Shown: in pieces, positions 16,654-23,481 of the stretch
Layout of the letters: each line of letters opens with the position of its first letter
Numbering within the stretch: position 1 is the first letter of the stretch
From: Nisaea sediminum
GTDB lineage: Bacteria > Pseudomonadota > Alphaproteobacteria > Thalassobaculales > Thalassobaculaceae
NCBI RefSeq assembly: GCF_014904705.1
Contig: NZ_JACZCQ010000006.1
Span: 744,001-808,000, forward strand
Direction: 5' to 3'
DNA length: 64,000 nucleotides
Translations under genes and position numbers: made by a program
Notes under the pieces: generated by a model
The model's input: the letters and a program-made list of their open reading frames with translations, nothing else
Told to the model about the DNA's origin: nothing
The model's database searches: none

Positions 16654-16908
16654 ATGGCAGATGATACGCCCGTCAATTCACAGATCACGGATGCCGTAAC
16701 CCAGACCAACGTCAAGGTCCTCGGCGAGGCGCCGTCCCAGGCCATGGGCATGGTCTACCAGTCGATGGCGCATTCGATCTCGCTGGCGATGCAGAACGCG
16801 ATGCAGGCCCAGGGCGGTCTGCAGCAGATCGGAAACGCCGTTACATCCAGCGCCTGCCGCCTCATTCTCGATGCGTCCCAGGGCGGCATGGGCGGCGACA
16901 AGAAATAG
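16654..16908 (+). CDS. short RebB-family protein 6
   Basis: An 84-residue short form like reb4: TPVNSQITDAVTQTNVKVLG, then MVYQSMAHSISLAMQNAMQAQGG and a C-terminal cysteine region (SSACRLILDASQ) with a Gly-rich basic end (GGMGGDKK). It starts 50 bases after reb5 and ends 34 bases before reb7. It is probably a minor subunit or assembly partner. Confidence 0.82.
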   Translation: MADDTPVNSQITDAVTQTNVKVLGEAPSQAMGMVYQSMAHSISLAMQNAMQAQGGLQQIGNAVTSSACRLILDASQGGMGGDKK

Positions 16909-16942
16909 AGACCGCCGGCAGGCGGTTCGGGGAGAGTGACCG

Positions 16943-17614
16943 ATGACCGACGACAGTGTGTTTGGCACGGATGACGCAACGCCGGATAACCCGTCCGGCA
17001 CCACACCCGCGACCACAGGTTCCGGATCCGGAGCCAGCGGAACGGGCGCCGGCAGCTCCTCGGCCGGAACCGGCGCGACGGAGACCGGCGGATCCGCTGC
17101 GGGCGGGAACACCGACACCGGTTCGTCGTCGGGCGGATCTTCATCCTCGTCCACCGGGAGTTCGTCCGGTTCAACCGGCGGATCCTCCTCTGGTTCCGGA
17201 TCTGGTGGAGCGTCGGCTTCGGGCGGCAGCTCGTCCTCCTCCGGCTCGCTTCCCGCGACCACGAGCGCGGGCCCGGGCGTGAATTCCCAGATCCTCGATG
17301 CGGTCAAGCAGTCCAACAGCACCGTGCTCGGGTCCGCCGGCAACAACGGGGCGGCGATCGCCTATCAGAAAGTCGCCCAGGCGGCTTCCTTCGCGGTACA
17401 GGATTCTACGGACTATCTGCGCAACATCATGGCGATGAGTTCCGCCGCGACCGGTGTGGCGCTGAAGAAGATGGTGGAGAATCCCGCGACCGCGGCTCAA
17501 TACACGCCGGTGCTGACCGCGGCACAGGACGCCGTGACCGCGGCGCAGGAGAATTTCGCGGCGGTCGGAAGCGCCGCCGGAACGGTCGTCAGCGGTTTCC
17601 CGAGCGGCAGTTAA
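16943..17614 (+). CDS. chimeric Reb protein 7: Ser/Gly-rich N-terminus fused to Reb domain
   Basis: A 223-residue protein. Residues 1 to about 112 are a low-complexity, probably disordered region of Ser, Gly, Thr and Ala (runs of SSSGS type). Residues from about 113 are a divergent Reb domain beginning GVNSQILDAVKQSNSTVLGS, continued by QKVAQAASFAVQDSTDYL and an Ala-rich tail. Fusion of a long flexible linker to a ribbon-subunit domain suggests a cap, tether or surface-exposed subunit. GGAGAG lies just before the ATG. It is the last reb gene; a terminator follows at 17652. Confidence 0.75.
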   Translation: MTDDSVFGTDDATPDNPSGTTPATTGSGSGASGTGAGSSSAGTGATETGGSAAGGNTDTGSSSGGSSSSSTGSSSGSTGGSSSGSGSGGASASGGSSSSSGSLPATTSAGPGVNSQILDAVKQSNSTVLGSAGNNGAAIAYQKVAQAASFAVQDSTDYLRNIMAMSSAATGVALKKMVENPATAAQYTPVLTAAQDAVTAAQENFAAVGSAAGTVVSGFPSGS

Positions 17615-17651
17615 CGTCCCCCTTTGCCCAGCCTCCGAAGGCCAGCCGACT

Positions 17652-17678
17652 GGACCCCACTCGCGGGGTCCTTTTTTT
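17652..17678 (+). terminator. intrinsic terminator after reb7
   Basis: GGACCCC, a short loop (ACTCGC) and GGGGTCC, then seven T residues. It separates the reb genes from the downstream pair, which has its own ECF-type promoter. Confidence 0.93.
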
Positions 17679-17698
17679 GCCCGCTCTGCAAAGTTTCC

Positions 17699-17725
17699 GT
17701 TCACATCTTTCGGCCTCAGGACGTC
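17699..17725 (+). promoter_or_regulatory. predicted ECF-type promoter P3 (accessory pair)
   Basis: GTTCAC (17699-17704), a 17-base spacer and CGTC (17722-17725). It is the third copy of the pattern, starting 21 bases after the reb terminator and 71 bases before the ATG at 17797. It is the main reason to place the next two genes in the reb regulon. Confidence 0.6.
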
Positions 17726-17796
17726 CGCATGGGTGAGGCGAGCGCGGCGCCGGCCAGGCCGGTATGCCCGCTTCCTCCGGACGCGAGGAGACCGAG

Positions 17797-18396
17797 ATGG
17801 CCAAGAAGCCGACCAGCGGAAGACGGTCGCTGCGCCAGCGCGCGCGGGACCGGGTTGAGGATTACATCGAGGAAAAGATCACCGAAGCCGCCGAGCGGCT
17901 GGAGGAGAGCCTCGATCCGGAACCCGAAGAATTCGCCGAGCCCGAAGAATTCACCGAGGAAGAACTGATCCTGGCCGCGGGTGGTGGGGCGGAACCGGAA
18001 GAGATTCCGGAGCCGGAGACAACCGCCGAACCGGCGCTTTCCGAAGCACCGGACGAAGCGTATGCGGGGGATTCCGAGGAGATCCGGGAGACCGGCGATT
18101 TCGTGGAGGATGACGCGGAGGTGGCCGCGCCGTCGCCGGAACCGGTTGAAAAACCCGCCGGCACGTCGAAACCGGCCCCGTCCAGGAGTCCGCCGGCAAA
18201 GGGTGCGTCCCAGCCCAAGGGTACGGAGCCGGAGACACCGGTACCGGCGGCCGGCGGTGCGGCGAAGCAGGCCGCTCCGGTTTCGGAAGTACCGGCACCG
18301 CCGGATGCCGGCGCGGGTGTGATCAGCGAGGCGGCGGCCGTCGAAGCCGAGGCGCGCGCGGTGGAGGCGGCGGCAGAGGCATTCCAGAGCGGCTGA
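17797..18396 (+). CDS. acidic, proline-rich protein of the reb locus, unknown
   Basis: A 199-residue protein I do not recognise. A basic start (MAKKPTSGRRSLRQRARDR) leads into an amphipathic helix (EDYIEEKITEAAERLEESL, about 20-40). An acidic region with a duplicated EPEEFAEPEEF element follows, then a long Pro/Ala/Glu region with no hydrophobic core, and an Ala-rich helix at the C-terminus. It is likely largely disordered, with no signal peptide or membrane segment. GAGGAG lies 6 bases before the chosen ATG; the frame extends 33 bases upstream. Its own P3 promoter and the following gene suggest a role in R-body assembly or control. Confidence 0.65.
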   Translation: MAKKPTSGRRSLRQRARDRVEDYIEEKITEAAERLEESLDPEPEEFAEPEEFTEEELILAAGGGAEPEEIPEPETTAEPALSEAPDEAYAGDSEEIRETGDFVEDDAEVAAPSPEPVEKPAGTSKPAPSRSPPAKGASQPKGTEPETPVPAAGGAAKQAAPVSEVPAPPDAGAGVISEAAAVEAEARAVEAAAEAFQSG

Positions 18397-18421
18397 GCGC
18401 CGCAGACTGACGGAGCTCGCG

Positions 18422-19078
18422 ATGAGCGACGAGGAAAACGACAAGCAGACGGATCCGGTTCAGGACCAGGTCGCGGCCGCGACCAACGGCGCCCTTCAGG
18501 GAGCGCTCAACACTCTCGCGGCGGCGGCGGTGGAGCGCGACCGGATCCTGGGGCAGTTCCAGGAACAGAAGGAACGGCTGGAATTCCAGCTACAACAGCA
18601 GAGGGCGCATGCGATGGATTATGTGGAGCAGACCCGGGCGGACACTCAGCAGCGGACCGGCGCGCCTTCGGGCCCGCCGCCGGGATCGGGAGCGGCCACG
18701 GATAAGGGGGGGCTGAAACTCTCTCCGGACCAGCAGTTCATCGCCGGGGTGAAGATGCTGATCTACCAGGATACGCGCCCCTATGAGGTTTCCACGCAGA
18801 CCCAGACGCAGGCCGCAATGCTGCTCCTCGACGCTTTGAAGAAGACCATCCACCAGGAGATCAATGTTCTGTTCGAGCGTGCGCAGGCCCAGGAAGCCGC
18901 CAAACAGGAAGCAGCCGCCCAAGATGCGGGTCAGCCGGAGCCTGAAAGCGGGGCGGCCGAGGTGGCAGGCGAGCAGAAACCCGAAGCTCCGAAGGCCGAG
19001 GGGCAGGATGGGGAGGCAGAATCCCCGACTAGGAGTGAGCCGCCAAAGGCGCCGGACGACAGCGTTTCAGGTTCCTGA
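18422..19078 (+). CDS. helical protein of the reb locus, unknown
   Basis: A 218-residue protein of unknown function. Residues about 14-75 form a probable coiled coil (LNTLAAAAVERDRILGQFQEQKERLEFQLQQQ in part). A Gly/Pro linker (80-95) follows. A conserved-looking core runs about 97-150 (LSPDQQFIAGVKMLIYQDTRP and LLLDALKKTIHQEINVLF). A disordered Glu/Ala/Pro tail follows from about 155. No signal peptide. The start has GGAG upstream. It follows the acidic protein after 25 bases and is probably co-transcribed from P3. Its last 50 bases overlap the 3' end of the convergent pdxY. Confidence 0.65.
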   Translation: MSDEENDKQTDPVQDQVAAATNGALQGALNTLAAAAVERDRILGQFQEQKERLEFQLQQQRAHAMDYVEQTRADTQQRTGAPSGPPPGSGAATDKGGLKLSPDQQFIAGVKMLIYQDTRPYEVSTQTQTQAAMLLLDALKKTIHQEINVLFERAQAQEAAKQEAAAQDAGQPEPESGAAEVAGEQKPEAPKAEGQDGEAESPTRSEPPKAPDDSVSGS

Positions 19079-19868
19079 GGATTTCGGGAAGCAGGAGTTC
19101 CCGGCGGTCCGCGCGGTCCGTCACCCGCGTTGCCAGCTCGAGGCCGCCGGCGGCGCGTGCGAAGGCCGTACGCACATCGCCGGATTTCATGAGCCAGGCC
19201 GCGAGCAGGGCGGCGAAGAGGTCGCCGGTCCCGTTGAAGTTCCGCTCGAGCCGAGGGGAGCTGGCTTCGAGGCTTTGCTCCGCGGTGACCAGAACATTGG
19301 CGATTCGATCCGTCCGTTCGATCCCGGTCACGGCGATCGCGGCCAGTCCGTGCGCTTCGATCAGGCTGCGGGCGGCTGCGGCGATGTCCACGGGATCGGC
19401 GGCGACCTCACGGCCGCTCAGGACCCCGAGCTCGAACAGGTTCGGCGTGACGATGTCGGCGCGCGGCAGGAGGCGGTCGCGGATCGCTTCGGCCACGCCC
19501 TCGGCGACGAACCGGCGTCCGTGATCCCCGATCACCGGGTCGAGGATATAGGGGAGCCCCGGGTTGGACATGCGCGCGGCGTCGACCGCCTCGGCTATCA
19601 CTTCCGCCGTACCCGGGCGGCCGATATATCCCGAGAGCACCGCCGAGAGTCCGGTCAGGACGCCGAGTTGCCGGAGGCCGTCCAGCTCATCCCGCAGGTC
19701 TTCCGCCTCGCGGACCCGGCCGCGGAACTGACCGTGGCCCGGATGGTTCGAAAAGGACACGGTATCGAGCGGCCAGACCTCGAGCCCGGCGGCCTGGATC
19801 GCCGGCACGGCGATGCTGTTGCCGACATAGCCGTAACTGACCCTGGACTGGATCGACAGGATGGCCAT
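19029..19868 (-). CDS. pdxY: pyridoxal kinase PdxY
   Basis: Phosphorylates pyridoxal in B6 salvage. The 279-residue ribokinase-fold protein starts MAILSIQSRVSYGYVGN. It contains the PLDTVSFSNHPGHG substrate segment, YILDPVIGD, TPNLFELG, and the catalytic FNGTGDLFAALLAA motif. The open frame continues upstream for 141 bases, but the ATG at 19868 gives the family N-terminus. The 3' end overlaps the convergent reb-locus gene by 50 bases. Confidence 0.92.
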   Translation of the reverse strand: MAILSIQSRVSYGYVGNSIAVPAIQAAGLEVWPLDTVSFSNHPGHGQFRGRVREAEDLRDELDGLRQLGVLTGLSAVLSGYIGRPGTAEVIAEAVDAARMSNPGLPYILDPVIGDHGRRFVAEGVAEAIRDRLLPRADIVTPNLFELGVLSGREVAADPVDIAAAARSLIEAHGLAAIAVTGIERTDRIANVLVTAEQSLEASSPRLERNFNGTGDLFAALLAAWLMKSGDVRTAFARAAGGLELATRVTDRADRRELLLPEILRNLKRCRPAPLAAHS

Positions 19869-20011
19869 GCGATTTCCCCAAAACGCGTCCTCGAACCTTC
19901 CGGCAGATGAATGCGCTCCGCGCCCGGGGTCAAGGGGCAAGTCATTCGCGCCGCTTGGTTTTCGTCCGCTATCCTCTAGGATGGTGACGGGGAACAACAG
20001 GAGGTCCATTC

Positions 20012-20893
20012 ATGGCCGCATCCGTCAGACCGCGCCGCTCGGCGCTCTATATGCCGGGCTCGAACGCGCGGGCGCTGGAAAAGGCCCGGAGCCTCGAGGC
20101 CGATGTCGTGATCATGGATCTCGAGGACGCGGTCTCGCCGGACAAGAAGGAGGCGGCCCGGGAGGCGATCGGCGCGGCGCTCGCCGAAGGCGGCTACGGC
20201 GACCGCGAGCTGGTGATTCGCACCAACGGGCTCGAGGGGCCCTGGGGCGCGGACGATCTGGCCTTCGCCGCCAAGGCCGGCGCCGATGCCGTGCTGCTGC
20301 CGAAGGTCGAGCATGCCGATCAGATCTGGCAGGCGGAAGAGGCGCTCTCGGCCGCCGGTGCGCCGGACAGCCTCTCGATCTGGTGCATGATGGAAACCCC
20401 GCTCGGGATGCTGCATGCCGAGGAGATCGCTGCCGCAAGCCCGCGGCTCGGCTGTCTCGTGCTCGGCACGTCGGATCTCGCCAAGGATCTTCATGCCCTG
20501 CATACCCGCGACCGGCTGCCCTTTGTGACCAGCCTCGGGCTCTGCATTCTCGCCGCCCGGGCCTACGGACTCGCGGTTCTGGACGGCGTGCATCTCGATC
20601 TCGACGATGCGGAGGGTTTCGAGGCCTCCTGCCGGCAGGGGCTGGAGCTTGGCTTCGACGGCAAGACGCTGATCCATCCCAAAACCCTCGCTGCGGCGAA
20701 CCGGATCTTCGCCCCGAGCGGAGAGGAGATCGCCTGGTCGCGCAAGATCATCGACGCCCATGCGGCCGCCGAAGCCGAAGGCAGCGGCGTGGTCCTGGTC
20801 AACGGCAAGCTGGTGGAAGCGCTGCATGTGGAGAATGCGCGGCGCATCATTGCGCTCGCCGAGATGATCGAGTTCCGCGAGTCGAACGGCTGA
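20012..20893 (+). CDS. CoA ester lyase (CitE / HpcH-HpaI family)
   Basis: A 293-residue TIM-barrel enzyme of the citrate-lyase-beta/malyl-CoA lyase family. Signatures are RRSALYMPGSNARALEKA at the N-terminus, DVVIMDLEDAVSPDKK (acidic metal ligands), RTNGLEGPWGADDL, LLPKVE, MMETPLGML and DGKTLIHPKTLAAAN. The family includes malyl-CoA lyase, (S)-malyl-CoA thioesterase and citramalyl-CoA lyase. Which reaction applies cannot be decided without neighbours, and pdxY and an exported protein give no hint. A strong AGGAGG precedes the ATG. Confidence 0.85.
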   Translation: MAASVRPRRSALYMPGSNARALEKARSLEADVVIMDLEDAVSPDKKEAAREAIGAALAEGGYGDRELVIRTNGLEGPWGADDLAFAAKAGADAVLLPKVEHADQIWQAEEALSAAGAPDSLSIWCMMETPLGMLHAEEIAAASPRLGCLVLGTSDLAKDLHALHTRDRLPFVTSLGLCILAARAYGLAVLDGVHLDLDDAEGFEASCRQGLELGFDGKTLIHPKTLAAANRIFAPSGEEIAWSRKIIDAHAAAEAEGSGVVLVNGKLVEALHVENARRIIALAEMIEFRESNG

Positions 20894-20905
20894 GGTGCCT
20901 GCCCG

Positions 20906-21439
20906 TCAGCGGCAGAAGCTGATCGAGCCTTCCGCGCAGACCCGTTTTCCGTCCGTCCAGGTCGCCCCCGAAAGGTCGGCGCGGAAGAAATCCGCGTTTC
21001 GCACCCGGGCCCCGGTGAGATTGGCGCCTCTGAGGATCGCGCTCTGGAAGCGGACATCCGCGAGGTCGGCGCCGGTGAAATCGGCGTCGTTCAGTTTGGC
21101 CTGGCTGAAATCCGCGCCGCGCAGCCGGGCGTCCCGGAAGGTCGCGCCGGTCATCTTGGCGCGGGCGAAACGGACCCGTCCCCGCGCTTCGTCAAGAGCG
21201 GCGCCGGTGAGGTCCGCCCAGTTGAAGCTCGCATCGTTCAGGTTTGCGCCGGTCAGATTCACACCGGCGAGCGGATAATTATCGAAATTGCAGCTCCGCC
21301 AGTCGACGCCGGGGCCGGGTGGATCGGTGCAGGCGGCTTCGGCGCCAGTCGCGGCGAGGGCGATACAGGCGGACAATGCTCCGAGAAGGGCGAGGGCGCG
21401 AAGCCGGGGCTTGTGGCTTCGAAAGATGAAAGGCTGCAT
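20906..21439 (-). CDS. exported pentapeptide-repeat protein
   Basis: A 177-residue protein with a cleavable signal peptide (MQPFIFRSHKPRLRALALLG, hydrophobic to about residue 30, cleavage near GAEA-AC). A right-handed beta-helix of pentapeptide repeats follows (A/N-L/F-x-x pattern: LTGANLNDASFNWADLTGA, ADFSQAKLNDADFTGADL). Cysteines flank the repeat domain (ACTDPP, SCNF and VCAEGSISFC), which would suit a periplasmic disulfide-stabilised fold. Function unknown. The start at 21439 has GGGAGAG 8 bases upstream. It lies 102 bases downstream of the exporter permease and may share its transcript. Confidence 0.78.
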   Translation of the reverse strand: MQPFIFRSHKPRLRALALLGALSACIALAATGAEAACTDPPGPGVDWRSCNFDNYPLAGVNLTGANLNDASFNWADLTGAALDEARGRVRFARAKMTGATFRDARLRGADFSQAKLNDADFTGADLADVRFQSAILRGANLTGARVRNADFFRADLSGATWTDGKRVCAEGSISFCR

Positions 21440-21541
21440 CTCTATCGACTCTCCCTCACGACGCGACCGTACCGTAGCAGAAGGGCCGTCCGAATCCAGC
21501 CTTCCATATGGTCGCGAATTCAACAGGGTGCGGGGCATCTC

Positions 21542-22750
21542 TCATTCGTGGCGCAAGGCGTCGATAGGATTCATCCGTGCCGCCCTGCGTGCCGGAAAAT
21601 ACCCAAACACGATCCCCACCAATGCGGAGAAGGCGAAGGCAATAAGAATGATGTCGAGATCGAGGATCAGCGGGAGTTGAAACGCGCTTGCCACAAGCGC
21701 TGCAATCCCGATCCCGAGGCCGATGCCGATTATGCCGCCGATGACCGAGAGGGTTGCGGCCTCAACCAGGAACTGCATGAGGACCTGGATCTCCTCGGCA
21801 CCGATGGCGAGGCGGATGCCGATCTCCCGAGTTCGTTCCGTAACCGAGACAAGCATGATGTTCATGATGCCGATCCCGCCGACGAGCAGGCTGACGCCCG
21901 CGACGGTGCCAAGCAGTGCGGTCAGGATAGAGGTCGTCGCCGTTTGGGTTTCGACGATCTGCTTCATGTCCATGACGGTGAAGTCGTCTTCTTCTCCCGG
22001 TGCAATATTCCGCCGCTCGCGCAGGAGCCGTTCGATTTCCGCTTGGACCTGCGCCGTGCTGCCGGCTTCGGTCGCCGAGGCAACCAGCACGTTGATGTCC
22101 GTGTTTCCCGAGACACGCCGCTGGAATGCCCGAAGTGGCATCACGATGACATCGTCCTGGTCGGTGCCAAGGCTGGTCTCGCCTTTGGATTTCAGTAGGC
22201 CGATCACGTCGCAGGAGACCCGGCCGACTCTCAAGCGTTCGCCGATCACGTCGGACGCTCCGAAGATCTCCTGGCGCACGGTCTCTCCTATGACGCAGAC
22301 CGCGCGACCGGCCCGCAATTCACCGGGCAGAAATTCCCGCCCTTGGACGAAGGTGTGGTTGAGGGCGACGAAGAAATCATTGTCCGAGCCCGTGACCGGG
22401 ACATTCCGGCTCTCCGAACCGCGGACGATTGTCGCCGATTTCTGCGCCATCGGCGCGATGGAGCGGAGCCCGGAAACCTGTTCGCGCAAGGCCTGAAGAT
22501 CCCGGCTGTTGAACAGCCGCGCGCTGGTGCTGGGACGGCCGGGACCGAACTGGCCCGGACGCACGATCAACAGATTGCTGCCGAGTTTGGCCATGTCGGC
22601 CTCGACCCGTGCGGTGGTCCCGTTGCCGATCGTCACCATCGCGATGACTGCGCCGACACCGATGACGATACCGAGCAGCGTGAGAAAGGAACGGAGCATG
22701 TTCCGCAGGATCGCCTGCAGCGCCAGCTTGAGCGTTTCGAAGAACATCAT
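21542..22750 (-). CDS. ABC transporter permease, MacB type
   Basis: A 402-residue MacB-family permease. One N-terminal membrane segment (LRSFLTLLGIVIGVGAVIAM, about 20-40) is followed by a periplasmic MacB_PCD domain (about 50-280). A C-terminal FtsX domain has three membrane segments and ends in YFPARRAARMNPIDALRHE, the classic family ending. It forms a tripartite mechanotransmission exporter or lipid/peptide transporter with the ATPase and adaptor upstream. Its ATG overlaps the ATPase stop by 4 bases. Substrate unknown. Confidence 0.9.
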   Translation of the reverse strand: MMFFETLKLALQAILRNMLRSFLTLLGIVIGVGAVIAMVTIGNGTTARVEADMAKLGSNLLIVRPGQFGPGRPSTSARLFNSRDLQALREQVSGLRSIAPMAQKSATIVRGSESRNVPVTGSDNDFFVALNHTFVQGREFLPGELRAGRAVCVIGETVRQEIFGASDVIGERLRVGRVSCDVIGLLKSKGETSLGTDQDDVIVMPLRAFQRRVSGNTDINVLVASATEAGSTAQVQAEIERLLRERRNIAPGEEDDFTVMDMKQIVETQTATTSILTALLGTVAGVSLLVGGIGIMNIMLVSVTERTREIGIRLAIGAEEIQVLMQFLVEAATLSVIGGIIGIGLGIGIAALVASAFQLPLILDLDIILIAFAFSALVGIVFGYFPARRAARMNPIDALRHE

Positions 22751-23481
22751 GCGGCACCTGCACGTTCTGCTTCCGGAACGATCCGGCCATCCTTGAAATC
22801 GATCCGGCGGTCCGCATAAGCGGCCATGTCCGGTTCGTGGGTGACCATCAGGATCGTGATGCCGCGATTCCGGTTCAGTTCGGACAGCAGGTCCATGATG
22901 CCTGTCGCGGTCTCGCTATCGACATTTCCCGTAGGCTCGTCCGCAAGCAGCACGTTCGGGTCGGTGACGATGGCACGGGCAATGGCGACCCGCTGTTGCT
23001 GGCCGCCGGACAGTTCACTGGGTCTGTGCGTTGCCCGGTTGGTAAGTCCGACGAGCGATAGGGCGTGGAGCGCCCGCTTTCTGCGGACGGCGCGGGCCTC
23101 ACCGCGGTAGATCAGCGGCAATTCGACATTCTCGATTGCCGTGAGACGGGGCAACAGGTTGAAGCCCTGGAATACGAAGCCGAGAAAGTTCCGTCTGATT
23201 AGGGCCTGACGGTTGCCCGGCAGCGTACCGACATCGATCCCCTTAAAAAGGTAGGTTCCGCTGGTCGGCCGGTCGAGGCAGCCGATGATATTCATCGCCG
23301 TGGATTTTCCGGAACCCGACGGGCCCATGATGGCAACGAATTCGCCGTCGGCGATCTCCATATCCACCCTGTCCAGCGCCCGCACTGCGGCCATGCCCGT
23401 GCCGTAGACCTTGCTGACACTTCGGAACAGGATGAGCGGAAGTCCGGACCGGTCGCTGCCGGCGCGCTTGACCTCAGCCAT
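22747..23481 (-). CDS. ABC transporter ATP-binding protein, MacB/LolD type
   Basis: A 244-residue nucleotide-binding subunit with Walker A GPSGSGKST, Q-loop FVFQGFNLLP, signature LSGGQQQRVAIARA, Walker B VLLADEPTG and the H-loop VTHEPD. The start at 23481 (MAEVKRAGSDRSG) overlaps the adaptor gene's stop by 8 bases. The open frame reaches 123 bases further upstream, but that part is an out-of-frame reading of the adaptor. It pairs with the permease downstream and the adaptor upstream. Confidence 0.93.
   Translation of the reverse strand: MAEVKRAGSDRSGLPLILFRSVSKVYGTGMAAVRALDRVDMEIADGEFVAIMGPSGSGKSTAMNIIGCLDRPTSGTYLFKGIDVGTLPGNRQALIRRNFLGFVFQGFNLLPRLTAIENVELPLIYRGEARAVRRKRALHALSLVGLTNRATHRPSELSGGQQQRVAIARAIVTDPNVLLADEPTGNVDSETATGIMDLLSELNRNRGITILMVTHEPDMAAYADRRIDFKDGRIVPEAERAGAA

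Noticed and set aside
13626-19078. Toxin or lysis gene in the reb locus
   Set aside because: All ORFs were examined; none shows a toxin, holin, phage or transposase motif, and the unknown pair lacks membrane segments and signal peptides.
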